Shown piece by piece: positions 1-5,498 of a DNA stretch of 5,498 nt (within the stretch, counting starts at the first letter, position 1; every line of letters starts with the position of its first letter). Below the pieces are notes generated by a model. The model ran no database searches. It saw only the letters and a program-made list of their open reading frames with translations, and was not told where the DNA came from. Origin of the DNA: Alphaproteobacteria bacterium (lineage in GTDB: Bacteria > Pseudomonadota > Alphaproteobacteria > Sphingomonadales > Sphingomonadaceae); NCBI GenBank assembly GCA_018830415.1, contig JAHJSJ010000293.1, positions 1 to 5,498 of the forward strand, in the 5' to 3' direction. The position numbers and the translations under genes are program-made.

Positions 1-870
1 GTCGGCGCGGTGCCGGGCGTGTTCGATTTTGCCGCCTCGCTGGTGTCGCCCAACATCATCGCCGCCGCTGCCGAAACCGCGATGCTGCCGCTGACGCTGT
101 TCTTCGTGATGTTTGCCGTCGCGATCACCCGCCTGCCCGCCGATCAGGGCGACCGGCTGCTGGGGTTCTTCCACGCGCTCGGCAATGTCATGCTGCTGAT
201 TATCGGCTGGGTGCTGGCGATTGCTCCCATCGGGGTGTTCGCGCTGGCGTTTGGGGTCGGCGTTAAGAGCGGCAGTGGGGCGTTTGCGACGCTGGGGCAT
301 TATGTGCTGACGGTGACGTTGATGGGCACGTTCGTTCTGGCGCTTGCCTATGCGATTGCGGCAGGGCTGGGGCGCACCGGCGCGCGTTTTGCCAGCGCGG
401 TGCTGCCCGCGCAGGCGGTTGCGCTATCGACGCAAAGCTCGCTCGCCAGCCTGCCCGCGATGCTCGACAGCGCCGGGCGGCTGGGGCTGCGGGCTTCGAC
501 GGCAGAATTCGTGTTGCCGCTGGCGGTGGTGATCTTCCGCGCGACCAGTGCGGCGATGAACCTGGCGGTGGTCTATTACATCGCCGCGCTTGCGGGGATC
601 GAAGTGCCGTGGGCGATTGCGATTGCCGGGGTGCTGATCGCCAGCGTGATCAGCCTTTCCGCGGTCAGCCTGCCCGGTTCGATCAGCTTTGTCGTGTCAA
701 TCGGGCCGATTGCGCTGGCGATGGGCGTTCCGGTGGAACCGCTGGCATTGCTGGTGGCGGTCGAGATGCTGCCTGACTTGATGCGCACGCTGGGCAATGT
801 CACCATGAACGTGGCAGTGACCAGCGCGGTTGACCGCAGCGTGCGCACGCCTGAAACGCCTGCGACTTGA
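1..870 (+). CDS. Dicarboxylate/amino acid:cation symporter (DAACS/SLC1 family), C-terminal part, 5' end outside window
   Basis: The reading frame is open from base 1 to the TGA at 868-870 and shows 289 codons, so the N-terminal transmembrane helices lie upstream. It is a very hydrophobic inner-membrane protein expected to import dicarboxylates or acidic/neutral amino acids using a cation gradient. Family landmarks are visible. Re-entrant hairpin HP1 appears as STQSSLASLP (about 427-456). The TM7 position follows as PLAVVIFRATSAAMN (about 517-561). TM8 carries DLMRTLGNVTMNVAVTSAV (775-831). By manual alignment to the archaeal homologue GltPh, the TM8 substrate-binding Asp, Arg and Asn (D394, R397, N401) are kept. 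The TM7 NMDGT motif is replaced by FRATS, the HP1 Arg (R276) is Gln, and the Na1-site Asp (D405) is Asn. Coupling ion and substrate may therefore differ from GltP/DctA. Family assignment is firm; substrate is unknown. Confidence 0.85.
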   Translation, partial: VGAVPGVFDFAASLVSPNIIAAAAETAMLPLTLFFVMFAVAITRLPADQGDRLLGFFHALGNVMLLIIGWVLAIAPIGVFALAFGVGVKSGSGAFATLGHYVLTVTLMGTFVLALAYAIAAGLGRTGARFASAVLPAQAVALSTQSSLASLPAMLDSAGRLGLRASTAEFVLPLAVVIFRATSAAMNLAVVYYIAALAGIEVPWAIAIAGVLIASVISLSAVSLPGSISFVVSIGPIALAMGVPVEPLALLVAVEMLPDLMRTLGNVTMNVAVTSAVDRSVRTPETPAT

Positions 871-932
871 AGCTGGAACACTTCGACCACATCTGCGTTA
901 ATGCAACCATCCGATTCACCCACCCTGCCGCT

Positions 933-937
933 GGAGG
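933..937 (+). promoter_or_regulatory. Ribosome binding site of sodB
   Basis: GGAGG lies 5 nt before the ATG at 943 and decides the start. An in-frame ATG at 901 would add 14 residues (MQPSDSPTLPLEDT) that do not resemble the conserved N-terminus of Fe-superoxide dismutases, and it has no comparable upstream site. Confidence 0.8.
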
Positions 938-942
938 ACACC

Positions 943-1551
943 ATGGCTTTCGCACTTTCCCCGCTTCCCTATCCCGATACCGCGCTGGCACCGGCGATTT
1001 CGGCTGAGACGTTGTCGTTTCACCACGGCAAGCATCATCAGGCCTATGTCGACAAGATGAACGCCGCGATTGATGGCACGCCGCACGCCGATGCCTCGCT
1101 CGAAGCGATCATCGCCGCTTCGCGCGGGAGCAATCAGGGCCTGTTCAACAATGCAGCGCAGTCTTGGAACCACGCGTTCTACTGGCATTCGATGGCCCCT
1201 GCGACCACCGCACCTTCGGCTGACCTCGCCGCCAAAATCGATGCGGCGTTCGGATCGGTCGATGCGTTGAAACAGCAATTGAAGGATCGCGGGCTTGGCC
1301 ACTTTGCCAGCGGCTGGGTGTGGCTGGCGGAAAAGGACGGCAAGCTCAGCATCGAGGAAACCCACGATGCCGACACGCTGGCCGATAGCGGCTTTAACCC
1401 GCTGCTGGTGCTCGACGTGTGGGAACACGCCTATTACCTCGATCACCAGAACAAGCGGCCGGCCTATCTCGATGCGGTGGTAGAAACCAAGCTCAACTGG
1501 GCATTCGCAAGCGAAAACCTCGCGCGCGGCAAGGTGTGGACTTACGCCTGA
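943..1551 (+). CDS. sodB: Superoxide dismutase [Fe]
   Basis: This 202-residue cytoplasmic enzyme converts superoxide to oxygen and hydrogen peroxide. Length is normal for the family and there is no signal peptide. The four metal ligands are visible: H27 (in FHHGKHH), H77 (in NNAAQSWNH), D158 and H162 (in DVWEHAYY). The N-terminal helical domain covers roughly residues 1-85 and the alpha/beta C-terminal domain roughly 90-202, including FASGWVWL at 121-128. Iron rather than manganese is suggested by the active-site Gln at position 73 (NAAQ) together with Ala143 where Mn enzymes carry their Gln; cambialistic use cannot be excluded. The start at 943 follows a GGAGG site. The gene sits 72 nt after the symporter, so read-through or its own promoter is possible; I could not identify a convincing promoter. 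An intrinsic terminator follows. Confidence 0.96.
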   Translation: MAFALSPLPYPDTALAPAISAETLSFHHGKHHQAYVDKMNAAIDGTPHADASLEAIIAASRGSNQGLFNNAAQSWNHAFYWHSMAPATTAPSADLAAKIDAAFGSVDALKQQLKDRGLGHFASGWVWLAEKDGKLSIEETHDADTLADSGFNPLLVLDVWEHAYYLDHQNKRPAYLDAVVETKLNWAFASENLARGKVWTYA

Positions 1552-1572
1552 TATTGATCGCAAGTCGATTGG

Positions 1573-1609
1573 AAGGCCCGCCTGCAGCGATGCGGCGGGC
1601 CTTTTGTTT
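1573..1609 (+). terminator. Rho-independent terminator of sodB
   Basis: A perfect 10-bp stem (AAGGCCCGCC at 1573-1582 with GGCGGGCCTT at 1594-1603) encloses a bulged T, three more pairs (GCA/TGC) and a GCGA tetraloop of the stable GNRA type. TTTTGTTT follows at 1602-1609. It begins 21 nt after the sodB stop. Read on the minus strand, the same stem is followed only by TTCC, so it should work mainly for sodB and less well for the convergent gene ending at 1618. Confidence 0.85.
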
Positions 1610-1617
1610 GGCACCTG

Positions 1618-2793
1618 TCAGGCAAGCGCGCGCGCATAGACCGCATATTCGCGGTTGATCTTGCTCTGGATCGTATCGGCGATGGCGATCATTCCCTGAT
1701 TGTCATCAAGGATCCAGCCGATCTCGCCGCGGGTCGATTGAAACGTGGTGTTTGCCTCGGCGCGGATCGCCTCGATCATCATGAAGGCGAGCTGGCTGGC
1801 AAGGCGGCTGTTGTGCAGTTCCTTGAGCACGCCCATCAACGGCACCCGCATACCCGCGCCCTTGGGGTGCCTCAGCCAGCGCAGCAGATGGATCCAGCCA
1901 AACGGGAACAGCTTCCCGCCGATTTTCGTCAGCGCATCATTCACATCGGGAAAGGTCAGCATGAACGCCACCGGGCGACCATCGAGTTCGGCAATCATGT
2001 TCAGTTCTTCGTGGATGATCGGGCGCAGTTTTTTGCCTGCGTAAGCGACTTCTGCCGGGGTGAAGGGGACAAACCCCCAATTGTGCGACCACGCATCATT
2101 GAGGATCATCAGCACGGTGGCGACTTCCTCGTCCCAGCGGCTTTTGTCGACCCGGCGGATATTGATGCGCGCGTTCTTGTGCCCTGATTGCACGATCCGC
2201 CGGATCAAGGGGGGGGAATCGCGGGTGATATCGAGATCATAGGTGTAAAGCGTCTTTTCGCGGGCATAACCCGCCGCCTCGATCCAGCCCGCATAATGCG
2301 CCGGGTGGTGCCCCATCATGAGCATCGGCGGGTGATCCTGCCCGCTGATCAACAGGCCCGGTTCTTCCCAGACCGACAGCGAGATCGGGCCGAGCACGCG
2401 GTGCATTCCTTCACCCACCAGCCATGCCTCTGCCGCGGCCAGCAGCGCGCGCGCCGCGTCTTCGTCCTCGGCATCGAAATAGCCGAAAAACCCGGTGCCG
2501 GGGCCAAACCCCTGTTCGGCAGGCATGGCGAGCGCGAGTTCATCAATATGCGCCGAAATCCGCCCGACCGGCTGGTCGCCGCGCCGCGCAATGAACAATT
2601 GCACGCGCGCATGGCCGAAGAACGGGTTCTTGTCAGGATCGATCAGTTCAAGCTGTTCAGAACGGATTTGCGGCACGAAATGTTCCAGCCGCGCGGAAAA
2701 GGCCCGGCCCAGATCGACAAAATCGGCGCGCCCGCGCTTGCCGGAGACCGGCTCGATGCTTATTTCTGCCCTGCGCTTTGCTGCATCCGTCAC
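1618..2793 (-). CDS. YghO-like GNAT-fold protein of unknown function
   Basis: The product is 391 residues from a GTG start at 2793. No ATG occurs before about residue 90, and the frame is open further upstream with TTG codons at 2823 and 2856. GTG is preferred because GGGAA lies 7 nt upstream and MTDAAKRR reads as a normal N-terminus. Landmarks match the conserved YghO-type family often annotated as N-acetyltransferase: NPFF at 56-59, GFFGYF at 101-106, GPISLS at 135-140, NDAWSHNWGFVPFT at 232-245, GRPVAFMLTFPDVND at 272-286 and EIGWILDDN at 357-365. The last resembles the C-terminal GNAT pattern. The classic acetyl-CoA loop (Q/RxxGxG/A) is not evident; the equivalent stretch is ELHNSRLASQL. 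The protein appears soluble and has no signal peptide. No substrate is known to me. It is convergent with sodB and divergent from the desaturase. An 8-C tract interrupts the gene near residue 194. Confidence 0.8.
   Translation of the reverse strand: MTDAAKRRAEISIEPVSGKRGRADFVDLGRAFSARLEHFVPQIRSEQLELIDPDKNPFFGHARVQLFIARRGDQPVGRISAHIDELALAMPAEQGFGPGTGFFGYFDAEDEDAARALLAAAEAWLVGEGMHRVLGPISLSVWEEPGLLISGQDHPPMLMMGHHPAHYAGWIEAAGYAREKTLYTYDLDITRDSPPLIRRIVQSGHKNARINIRRVDKSRWDEEVATVLMILNDAWSHNWGFVPFTPAEVAYAGKKLRPIIHEELNMIAELDGRPVAFMLTFPDVNDALTKIGGKLFPFGWIHLLRWLRHPKGAGMRVPLMGVLKELHNSRLASQLAFMMIEAIRAEANTTFQSTRGEIGWILDDNQGMIAIADTIQSKINREYAVYARALA
2209..2216. repeat. Eight-base G/C homopolymer inside the YghO-like gene
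   Basis: Eight consecutive G on the plus strand (C on the coding strand) encode part of Ser193-Pro194-Pro195. It is a possible slippage or sequencing-error site; the frame is intact as given. Confidence 0.9.
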
Positions 2794-2950
2794 ACCGCAG
2801 TTCCCATGGTTGTTTTTGATCAATGCGTCTGTGTCGCGCCTGCGTGATTGACGCAAGCCTATCGATCACTCTTACCGATAACCCTCGTTTGGCTTACCCC
2901 CGGAATTGGAGTAGGGCGAACGTCAGATTTTTGCAGAAAATGACCCGTAA
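2794..2950. promoter_or_regulatory. Divergent intergenic region between the YghO-like gene and the desaturase
   Basis: About 157 nt separate the two divergent starts and should hold promoters for both genes. Local AT content is higher than in the flanking genes (for example TTTTTGAT near 2812-2820 and CAGATTTTTGCAGAAAA at 2924-2940). A TTGACG at 2848-2853 resembles a -35 box, but no good -10 lies 16-18 nt downstream. A small inverted repeat, TATCG at 2860-2864 and CGATA at 2876-2880, could be an operator. No specific promoter can be assigned with confidence. Confidence 0.35.
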
Positions 2951-2954
2951 ATGA
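2940..2954 (+). other. Four-codon ORF (MTRK) overlapping the desaturase start
   Basis: ATG ACC CGT AAA TGA runs directly into the proposed desaturase start, giving an ATGA overlap at 2951-2954. This could be a leader peptide allowing reinitiation, since no Shine-Dalgarno precedes 2951. Neither start has a good ribosome binding site, so it may be coincidence. Confidence 0.2.
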
Positions 2955-4051
2955 CTGTGCACCAGACGATTGATCCCGCCCGCCCCGATGCGCTTTCGCC
3001 CCCGCGTGCGACCCGCAGCCAATTCATGGCTGAGGATGACAAGGCGATGCTGCGCGCCGCGCGCGACCTGACCAAGGGGTTGGGGCAAGCGCGCCCGGCG
3101 ATTTACTGGGCTGATATGCTGGTTTCGGCAGGCATTGGTTATGTCGGGATTGCGGTAGCGATCATGAGCGGTAGCCTTGGCATCAAGCTTGCCGCCGGGC
3201 TGATCGCCGCGCTGGCGATGTATCGCGCGCTGATGTTCATTCACGAACTCACCCATATCCACCGCGATGCGCTGCCCGGTTTCCGCACAAGCTGGAACCT
3301 GCTGGTCGGCATCCCGCTGCTCACCCCCAGCTTCATGTATGAAGGCGTGCACACCATCCACCACAAGCGCACCCAGTATGGCACCATCGAAGACCCCGAA
3401 TACCTGCCGCTGGCGTTGATGAAACCGTGGAGCCTGCCGCTGTTCGTGCTGATTGCCCTGCTGGCGCCGGCCGCGCTGCTGGTGCGCGCGGCGGTGCTGG
3501 TGCCGCTGGGGGCGCTGATCCCGGCGATCCGCAAGTTCACCTGGGAGCGGTTTTCGTCGCTGTCGATCAACCCCGATTTCCGCCGTCGTCCGCCCGAAGG
3601 CGATTTTGCCGGCCGGGTGCGCTGGCAGGAGATCGGGGTGTTTGTGTGGTCATGGGCGCTGATCGGGAGCATTTTTGCTTTCGGCTGGCAGCCGCTGGCG
3701 ATAGCGTTCGGCGTCCTCTCGCTCACTGCGGTGCTCAACCAGTTGCGCACACTGGTCGCGCATCTGTGGGAAAACGAAGGCGAACCGATGACCGTGACCG
3801 CGCAGTTCCTGGATTCGGTCAATGTGCCGCCGCCGGGGATCGCGGCCGAGCTTTGGGCGCCGGTGGGCCTGCGCTATCACGCGTTGCACCACCTGATGCC
3901 TTCGATGCCCTATCACGACCTGCCCGAGGCCCACCGACGGCTCGCGCGCGAGCTTGGCAGCGGATCGACTTACGAAGGGGCGAACCATCCCGGCATGCTG
4001 GTGCTGGTGGCGCGGATTGCGAAGAGCACGATGGGCAAGCGCGCGGCCTGA
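2951..4051 (+). CDS. Membrane fatty acid desaturase family protein
   Basis: This 366-residue integral membrane protein belongs to the di-iron desaturase/hydroxylase superfamily, which introduces double bonds or hydroxyls into acyl chains or related lipids at the cytoplasmic membrane face. Three histidine boxes are present in the expected order: HELTH at 98-102, HTIHH at 134-138 and HALHH at 310-314. A further His271 in VAHLWENEG is a likely extra iron ligand. Hydrophobic segments lie near residues 52-72, 77-95, 115-128, 160-192, 228-245 and 248-262, with the boxes on cytoplasmic-side loops. The first 45 residues are polar and carry no signal peptide. The start at 2951 lacks a clear Shine-Dalgarno; ATG at 3026 (Met26) is an alternative that would keep all boxes. 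The gene diverges from the YghO-like gene and converges on lptG 16 nt away. Substrate and regiospecificity cannot be read from sequence. Confidence 0.85.
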   Translation: MTVHQTIDPARPDALSPPRATRSQFMAEDDKAMLRAARDLTKGLGQARPAIYWADMLVSAGIGYVGIAVAIMSGSLGIKLAAGLIAALAMYRALMFIHELTHIHRDALPGFRTSWNLLVGIPLLTPSFMYEGVHTIHHKRTQYGTIEDPEYLPLALMKPWSLPLFVLIALLAPAALLVRAAVLVPLGALIPAIRKFTWERFSSLSINPDFRRRPPEGDFAGRVRWQEIGVFVWSWALIGSIFAFGWQPLAIAFGVLSLTAVLNQLRTLVAHLWENEGEPMTVTAQFLDSVNVPPPGIAAELWAPVGLRYHALHHLMPSMPYHDLPEAHRRLARELGSGSTYEGANHPGMLVLVARIAKSTMGKRAA

Positions 4052-4075
4052 GAAAGCCAGCCCGCGCTTATTCTT
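4037..4075. terminator. Possible hairpin at the convergent ends of the desaturase and lptG genes
   Basis: A 7-bp stem pairs AAGCGCG (4037-4043, inside the last desaturase codons) with CGCGCTT (4063-4069, over the lptG stop), with a further GGC/GCC pairing inside the loop. Only ATTCTT follows on the plus strand and there is no T-run on the minus strand, so it is a weak terminator at best. It is nonetheless the only candidate in the 16-nt gap. Confidence 0.3.
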
Positions 4076-5177
4076 CCGTCCGGATCAGCACCGTTTCGCC
4101 CAGCAGCAGGAACAGGAAAAACGGTGCCCATGCGGCCAGCAGCGGCGGGTATCCGCCAAAGCTGCCCATCGCCAGCGCTGCATTATCGACCACGAAATAG
4201 GCAAAGCCCAAAGCCATGCCGATGACCGCGCGCACAAACAGCTGGCCTGACCGGGCGAGGCCGAATGCGGCGATCGACCCCAGCAGCGGCATCAACAGCG
4301 CCGACAGCGGCCCCGAAAGGCGGTGCCACCACTTGGCCCGCATTTCATCGGTATTGCGCCCCGCAGCATCGAATGCATCAATCGTGGCGGAAAGTTCCCA
4401 GAAGCTTTGCGCATCGGGATCGACCGATTGCAGCATGATCCGGTCTGGAGTGAGGCCTTCGCCCACCACCATTGGCGGCAGTGTTTCGCTTGTCGCGCCG
4501 GCGACATCGAACCGTTGGGGTTGTTCCAGCCGCCAACCGGGCGCGGCATAGGTTGCCCGGGGGCTGCGCACCTGCTGCCGGATAATCCCGCTCGGCGTGC
4601 GTTCGTACCAGGTGACGTTCGACAGCACGATATCATCACCCGTGCCCACCAGCGTTGCGGCAGACAGGATGTTGGGGCCATCGGTAAGATAGACGTTCGA
4701 TCGCACGCTTGTGCCCCCCGCCTCGGTGGCCGGGATCGGGCCATATTGCACCGACTCCCACGCCTTGAGGCTGGCATTGGCGCGGGTGACGACGCGTTCG
4801 TTAAAGCCGAAGCTGAGCAGCGATACCACCGCCGCCGTCAACAATAGCGGGAACAACACCTGATGCGCGGAAAGCCCCGCCGCCTTCATCGCCACCACTT
4901 CGCTGTTCTGATTGAGAGTGACGAGCGTGATCAGCGTCGCCAGCAGCACCGAATAGGGCAAAAACCGCGACACGAGCTGCGGCAGGCGCAATCCGGCATA
5001 GCGCATGATTTCGGCCTGCCCATTGCCCGCAGCTTCGAGGATCTTGCCGGTCGCCGACAGCAGATCAAGCGCCAGCAGCACCAGCACCAGCATCACCAGC
5101 ACGGCGACAATGCGCACCACGAACATTTTCGCAAGATACAGCGTCAGCGTGCGCGAAGGGAAGAAATCGAGCTGCAT
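4068..5177 (-). CDS. lptG: LPS export ABC transporter permease LptG
   Basis: The product is 369 residues, a normal length for the LptF/LptG (YjgP/YjgQ) family. With LptF and the LptB ATPase dimer it extracts LPS or an equivalent lipid from the inner membrane and passes it to the periplasmic LptC/LptA bridge. Six transmembrane segments are visible at about 15-42, 62-90, 103-125, 286-308, 313-335 and 343-364. A large periplasmic beta-rich domain lies between segments 3 and 4 (about 127-285). The loop LNQNSEVVAMKAAGLSAH (88-105) fits the conserved cytoplasmic coupling region that contacts LptB. RLSGPLSALLMPLLG (286-300) fits the start of the C-terminal helix bundle. The assignment as LptG rather than LptF rests on second position in the operon and on the sequence. 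The ATG at 5177 lies 6 nt after the upstream lptF stop. Confidence 0.92.
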   Translation of the reverse strand: MQLDFFPSRTLTLYLAKMFVVRIVAVLVMLVLVLLALDLLSATGKILEAAGNGQAEIMRYAGLRLPQLVSRFLPYSVLLATLITLVTLNQNSEVVAMKAAGLSAHQVLFPLLLTAAVVSLLSFGFNERVVTRANASLKAWESVQYGPIPATEAGGTSVRSNVYLTDGPNILSAATLVGTGDDIVLSNVTWYERTPSGIIRQQVRSPRATYAAPGWRLEQPQRFDVAGATSETLPPMVVGEGLTPDRIMLQSVDPDAQSFWELSATIDAFDAAGRNTDEMRAKWWHRLSGPLSALLMPLLGSIAAFGLARSGQLFVRAVIGMALGFAYFVVDNAALAMGSFGGYPPLLAAWAPFFLFLLLGETVLIRTEE

Positions 5178-5180
5178 ATG

Positions 5181-5185
5181 TCCCT
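5181..5185 (-). promoter_or_regulatory. Ribosome binding site of lptG overlapping the lptF stop
   Basis: On the minus strand, TAGGGACATATG combines the lptF stop codon, an AGGGA motif and the lptG start. The 3-nt spacing is short, so translational coupling to lptF probably assists initiation. Confidence 0.4.
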
Positions 5186-5498
5186 ATTCTGCCGGGGCCG
5201 CTGCCGTTCCGGGCGCGGGACGATAGGCGCGCTGGGTGCGGCGCCCGAACAGCTTGCCCACCCGCTTCGACAGTTTGGCGAATGCCGTTTCCAGCGTGCC
5301 AATCGCCTGTCCACCGGGCACATAGGCAACACGGTAATACATCCAGATGATCAGCGCGGCGAACAGCGCGAAGGGCACCCACAGCGCCAGCACCGGATCG
5401 AGCCGGCCCAGCGCTGCGGCATCTTCGCCGTATTGATTGACCTTGTGATAGGCGACCACCATCACGATCGAAACGAACACACCGAGCGCGCTGGTCGA
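5184..5498 (-). CDS. lptF: LPS export ABC transporter permease LptF, C-terminal part, 5' end outside window
   Basis: The frame is open from the window edge to the TAG at 5184-5186 and shows 104 codons. A GTG at 5480 could suggest a separate 98-residue gene, but the frame continues upstream (STSALG) into a hydrophobic helix without interruption. The pattern fits the last transmembrane helices of an LptF/LptG permease. One helix begins before SIVMVVAYHKVNQYG, a loop follows (EDAAALGRLDP), then helix LALWVPFALFAALIIWMYY. After it comes a basic cytoplasmic tail (LSKRVGKLFGRRTQR) ending in a Pro/Ala stretch. Position directly upstream of lptG on the same strand, with a 6-nt gap, supports lptF. The periplasmic domain and first helices are not visible. 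Confidence 0.8.
   Translation of the reverse strand, partial: STSALGVFVSIVMVVAYHKVNQYGEDAAALGRLDPVLALWVPFALFAALIIWMYYRVAYVPGGQAIGTLETAFAKLSKRVGKLFGRRTQRAYRPAPGTAAAPAE

Noticed and set aside
867..942. sodB promoter in the symporter-sodB gap
   Set aside because: TTGAAG at 867 and TTAATG at 898 resemble boxes but are 25 nt apart, and no other pair has acceptable spacing.
916..1614. 232-residue ORF on the minus strand opposite sodB
   Set aside because: It is a shadow of a GC-rich coding frame. The opposite frame is a clear Fe-superoxide dismutase with all ligands, and this translation shows no recognisable motif and overlaps the terminator.
2188..2847. 219-residue ORF on the plus strand opposite the YghO-like gene
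   Set aside because: Its composition is Arg/Pro/Ala-rich with no domain-like pattern, while the minus frame shows family motifs along its whole length.
2854..2856. TTG start giving a 412-residue YghO-like protein
   Set aside because: The extra 21 residues are polar and non-conserved in appearance, TTG is rare as a start, and the GTG at 2793 has a better placed GGGAA.
3427..4200. 257-residue ORF overlapping the desaturase in another frame
   Set aside because: It covers the second and third histidine-box half of the desaturase and runs into antisense lptG. Its Ala/Gly/Arg-rich translation is typical of a frame shadow.
4323..4847. 174-residue ORF antisense to lptG
   Set aside because: It is opposite the periplasmic domain of a well-supported LptG and has no motif or ribosome binding site of its own.
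5184..5480. Stand-alone 98-residue small membrane protein starting at GTG 5480
   Set aside because: The frame remains open through the window edge, and the sequence fits the C-terminal helices and tail of LptF immediately upstream of lptG.

Overview
The window is GC-rich (low-to-mid 60s % by eye) and densely coded. It carries six recognisable protein genes, two of them cut by the window edges. Gene content and protein style suggest an alphaproteobacterium, most likely Sphingomonadales (Erythrobacter/Novosphingobium-like). This is inferred from family resemblance, not from a marker gene.

Layout, left to right: (1) 1-870, plus strand, the C-terminal part of a DAACS/SLC1-type dicarboxylate/amino-acid symporter with unusual substrate/cation-site residues. 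(2) 943-1551, plus, an iron superoxide dismutase (sodB) with a clear Shine-Dalgarno, followed by a strong intrinsic terminator at 1573-1609. (3) 1618-2793, minus, a two-part GNAT-like protein of the YghO type, convergent with sodB. (4) 2794-2950, a divergent intergenic region. (5) 2951-4051, plus, a membrane fatty-acid-desaturase-family protein with three histidine boxes. (6) 4068-5177, minus, lptG, convergent with the desaturase. (7) 5184-5498, minus, the C-terminal end of lptF, 6 nt upstream of lptG and in the same operon.

Functionally, lptF and lptG encode the two permease subunits of the inner-membrane ABC exporter that sends lipopolysaccharide, or a lipid replacing it, towards the outer membrane. 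SodB removes cytoplasmic superoxide. The desaturase probably alters a membrane lipid, but its substrate cannot be read from sequence. The symporter imports organic acids or amino acids by family. Apart from lptF-lptG, the genes do not form an obvious shared pathway.

I found no tRNA, rRNA, CRISPR array, insertion sequence, prophage gene or defence system. The window looks like ordinary core chromosome. The items most worth a second look are the altered ion/substrate motifs of the symporter, an 8-C homopolymer inside the YghO-like gene, a four-codon ORF overlapping the desaturase start, and the lptFG pair in a lineage that may make glycosphingolipids instead of LPS.
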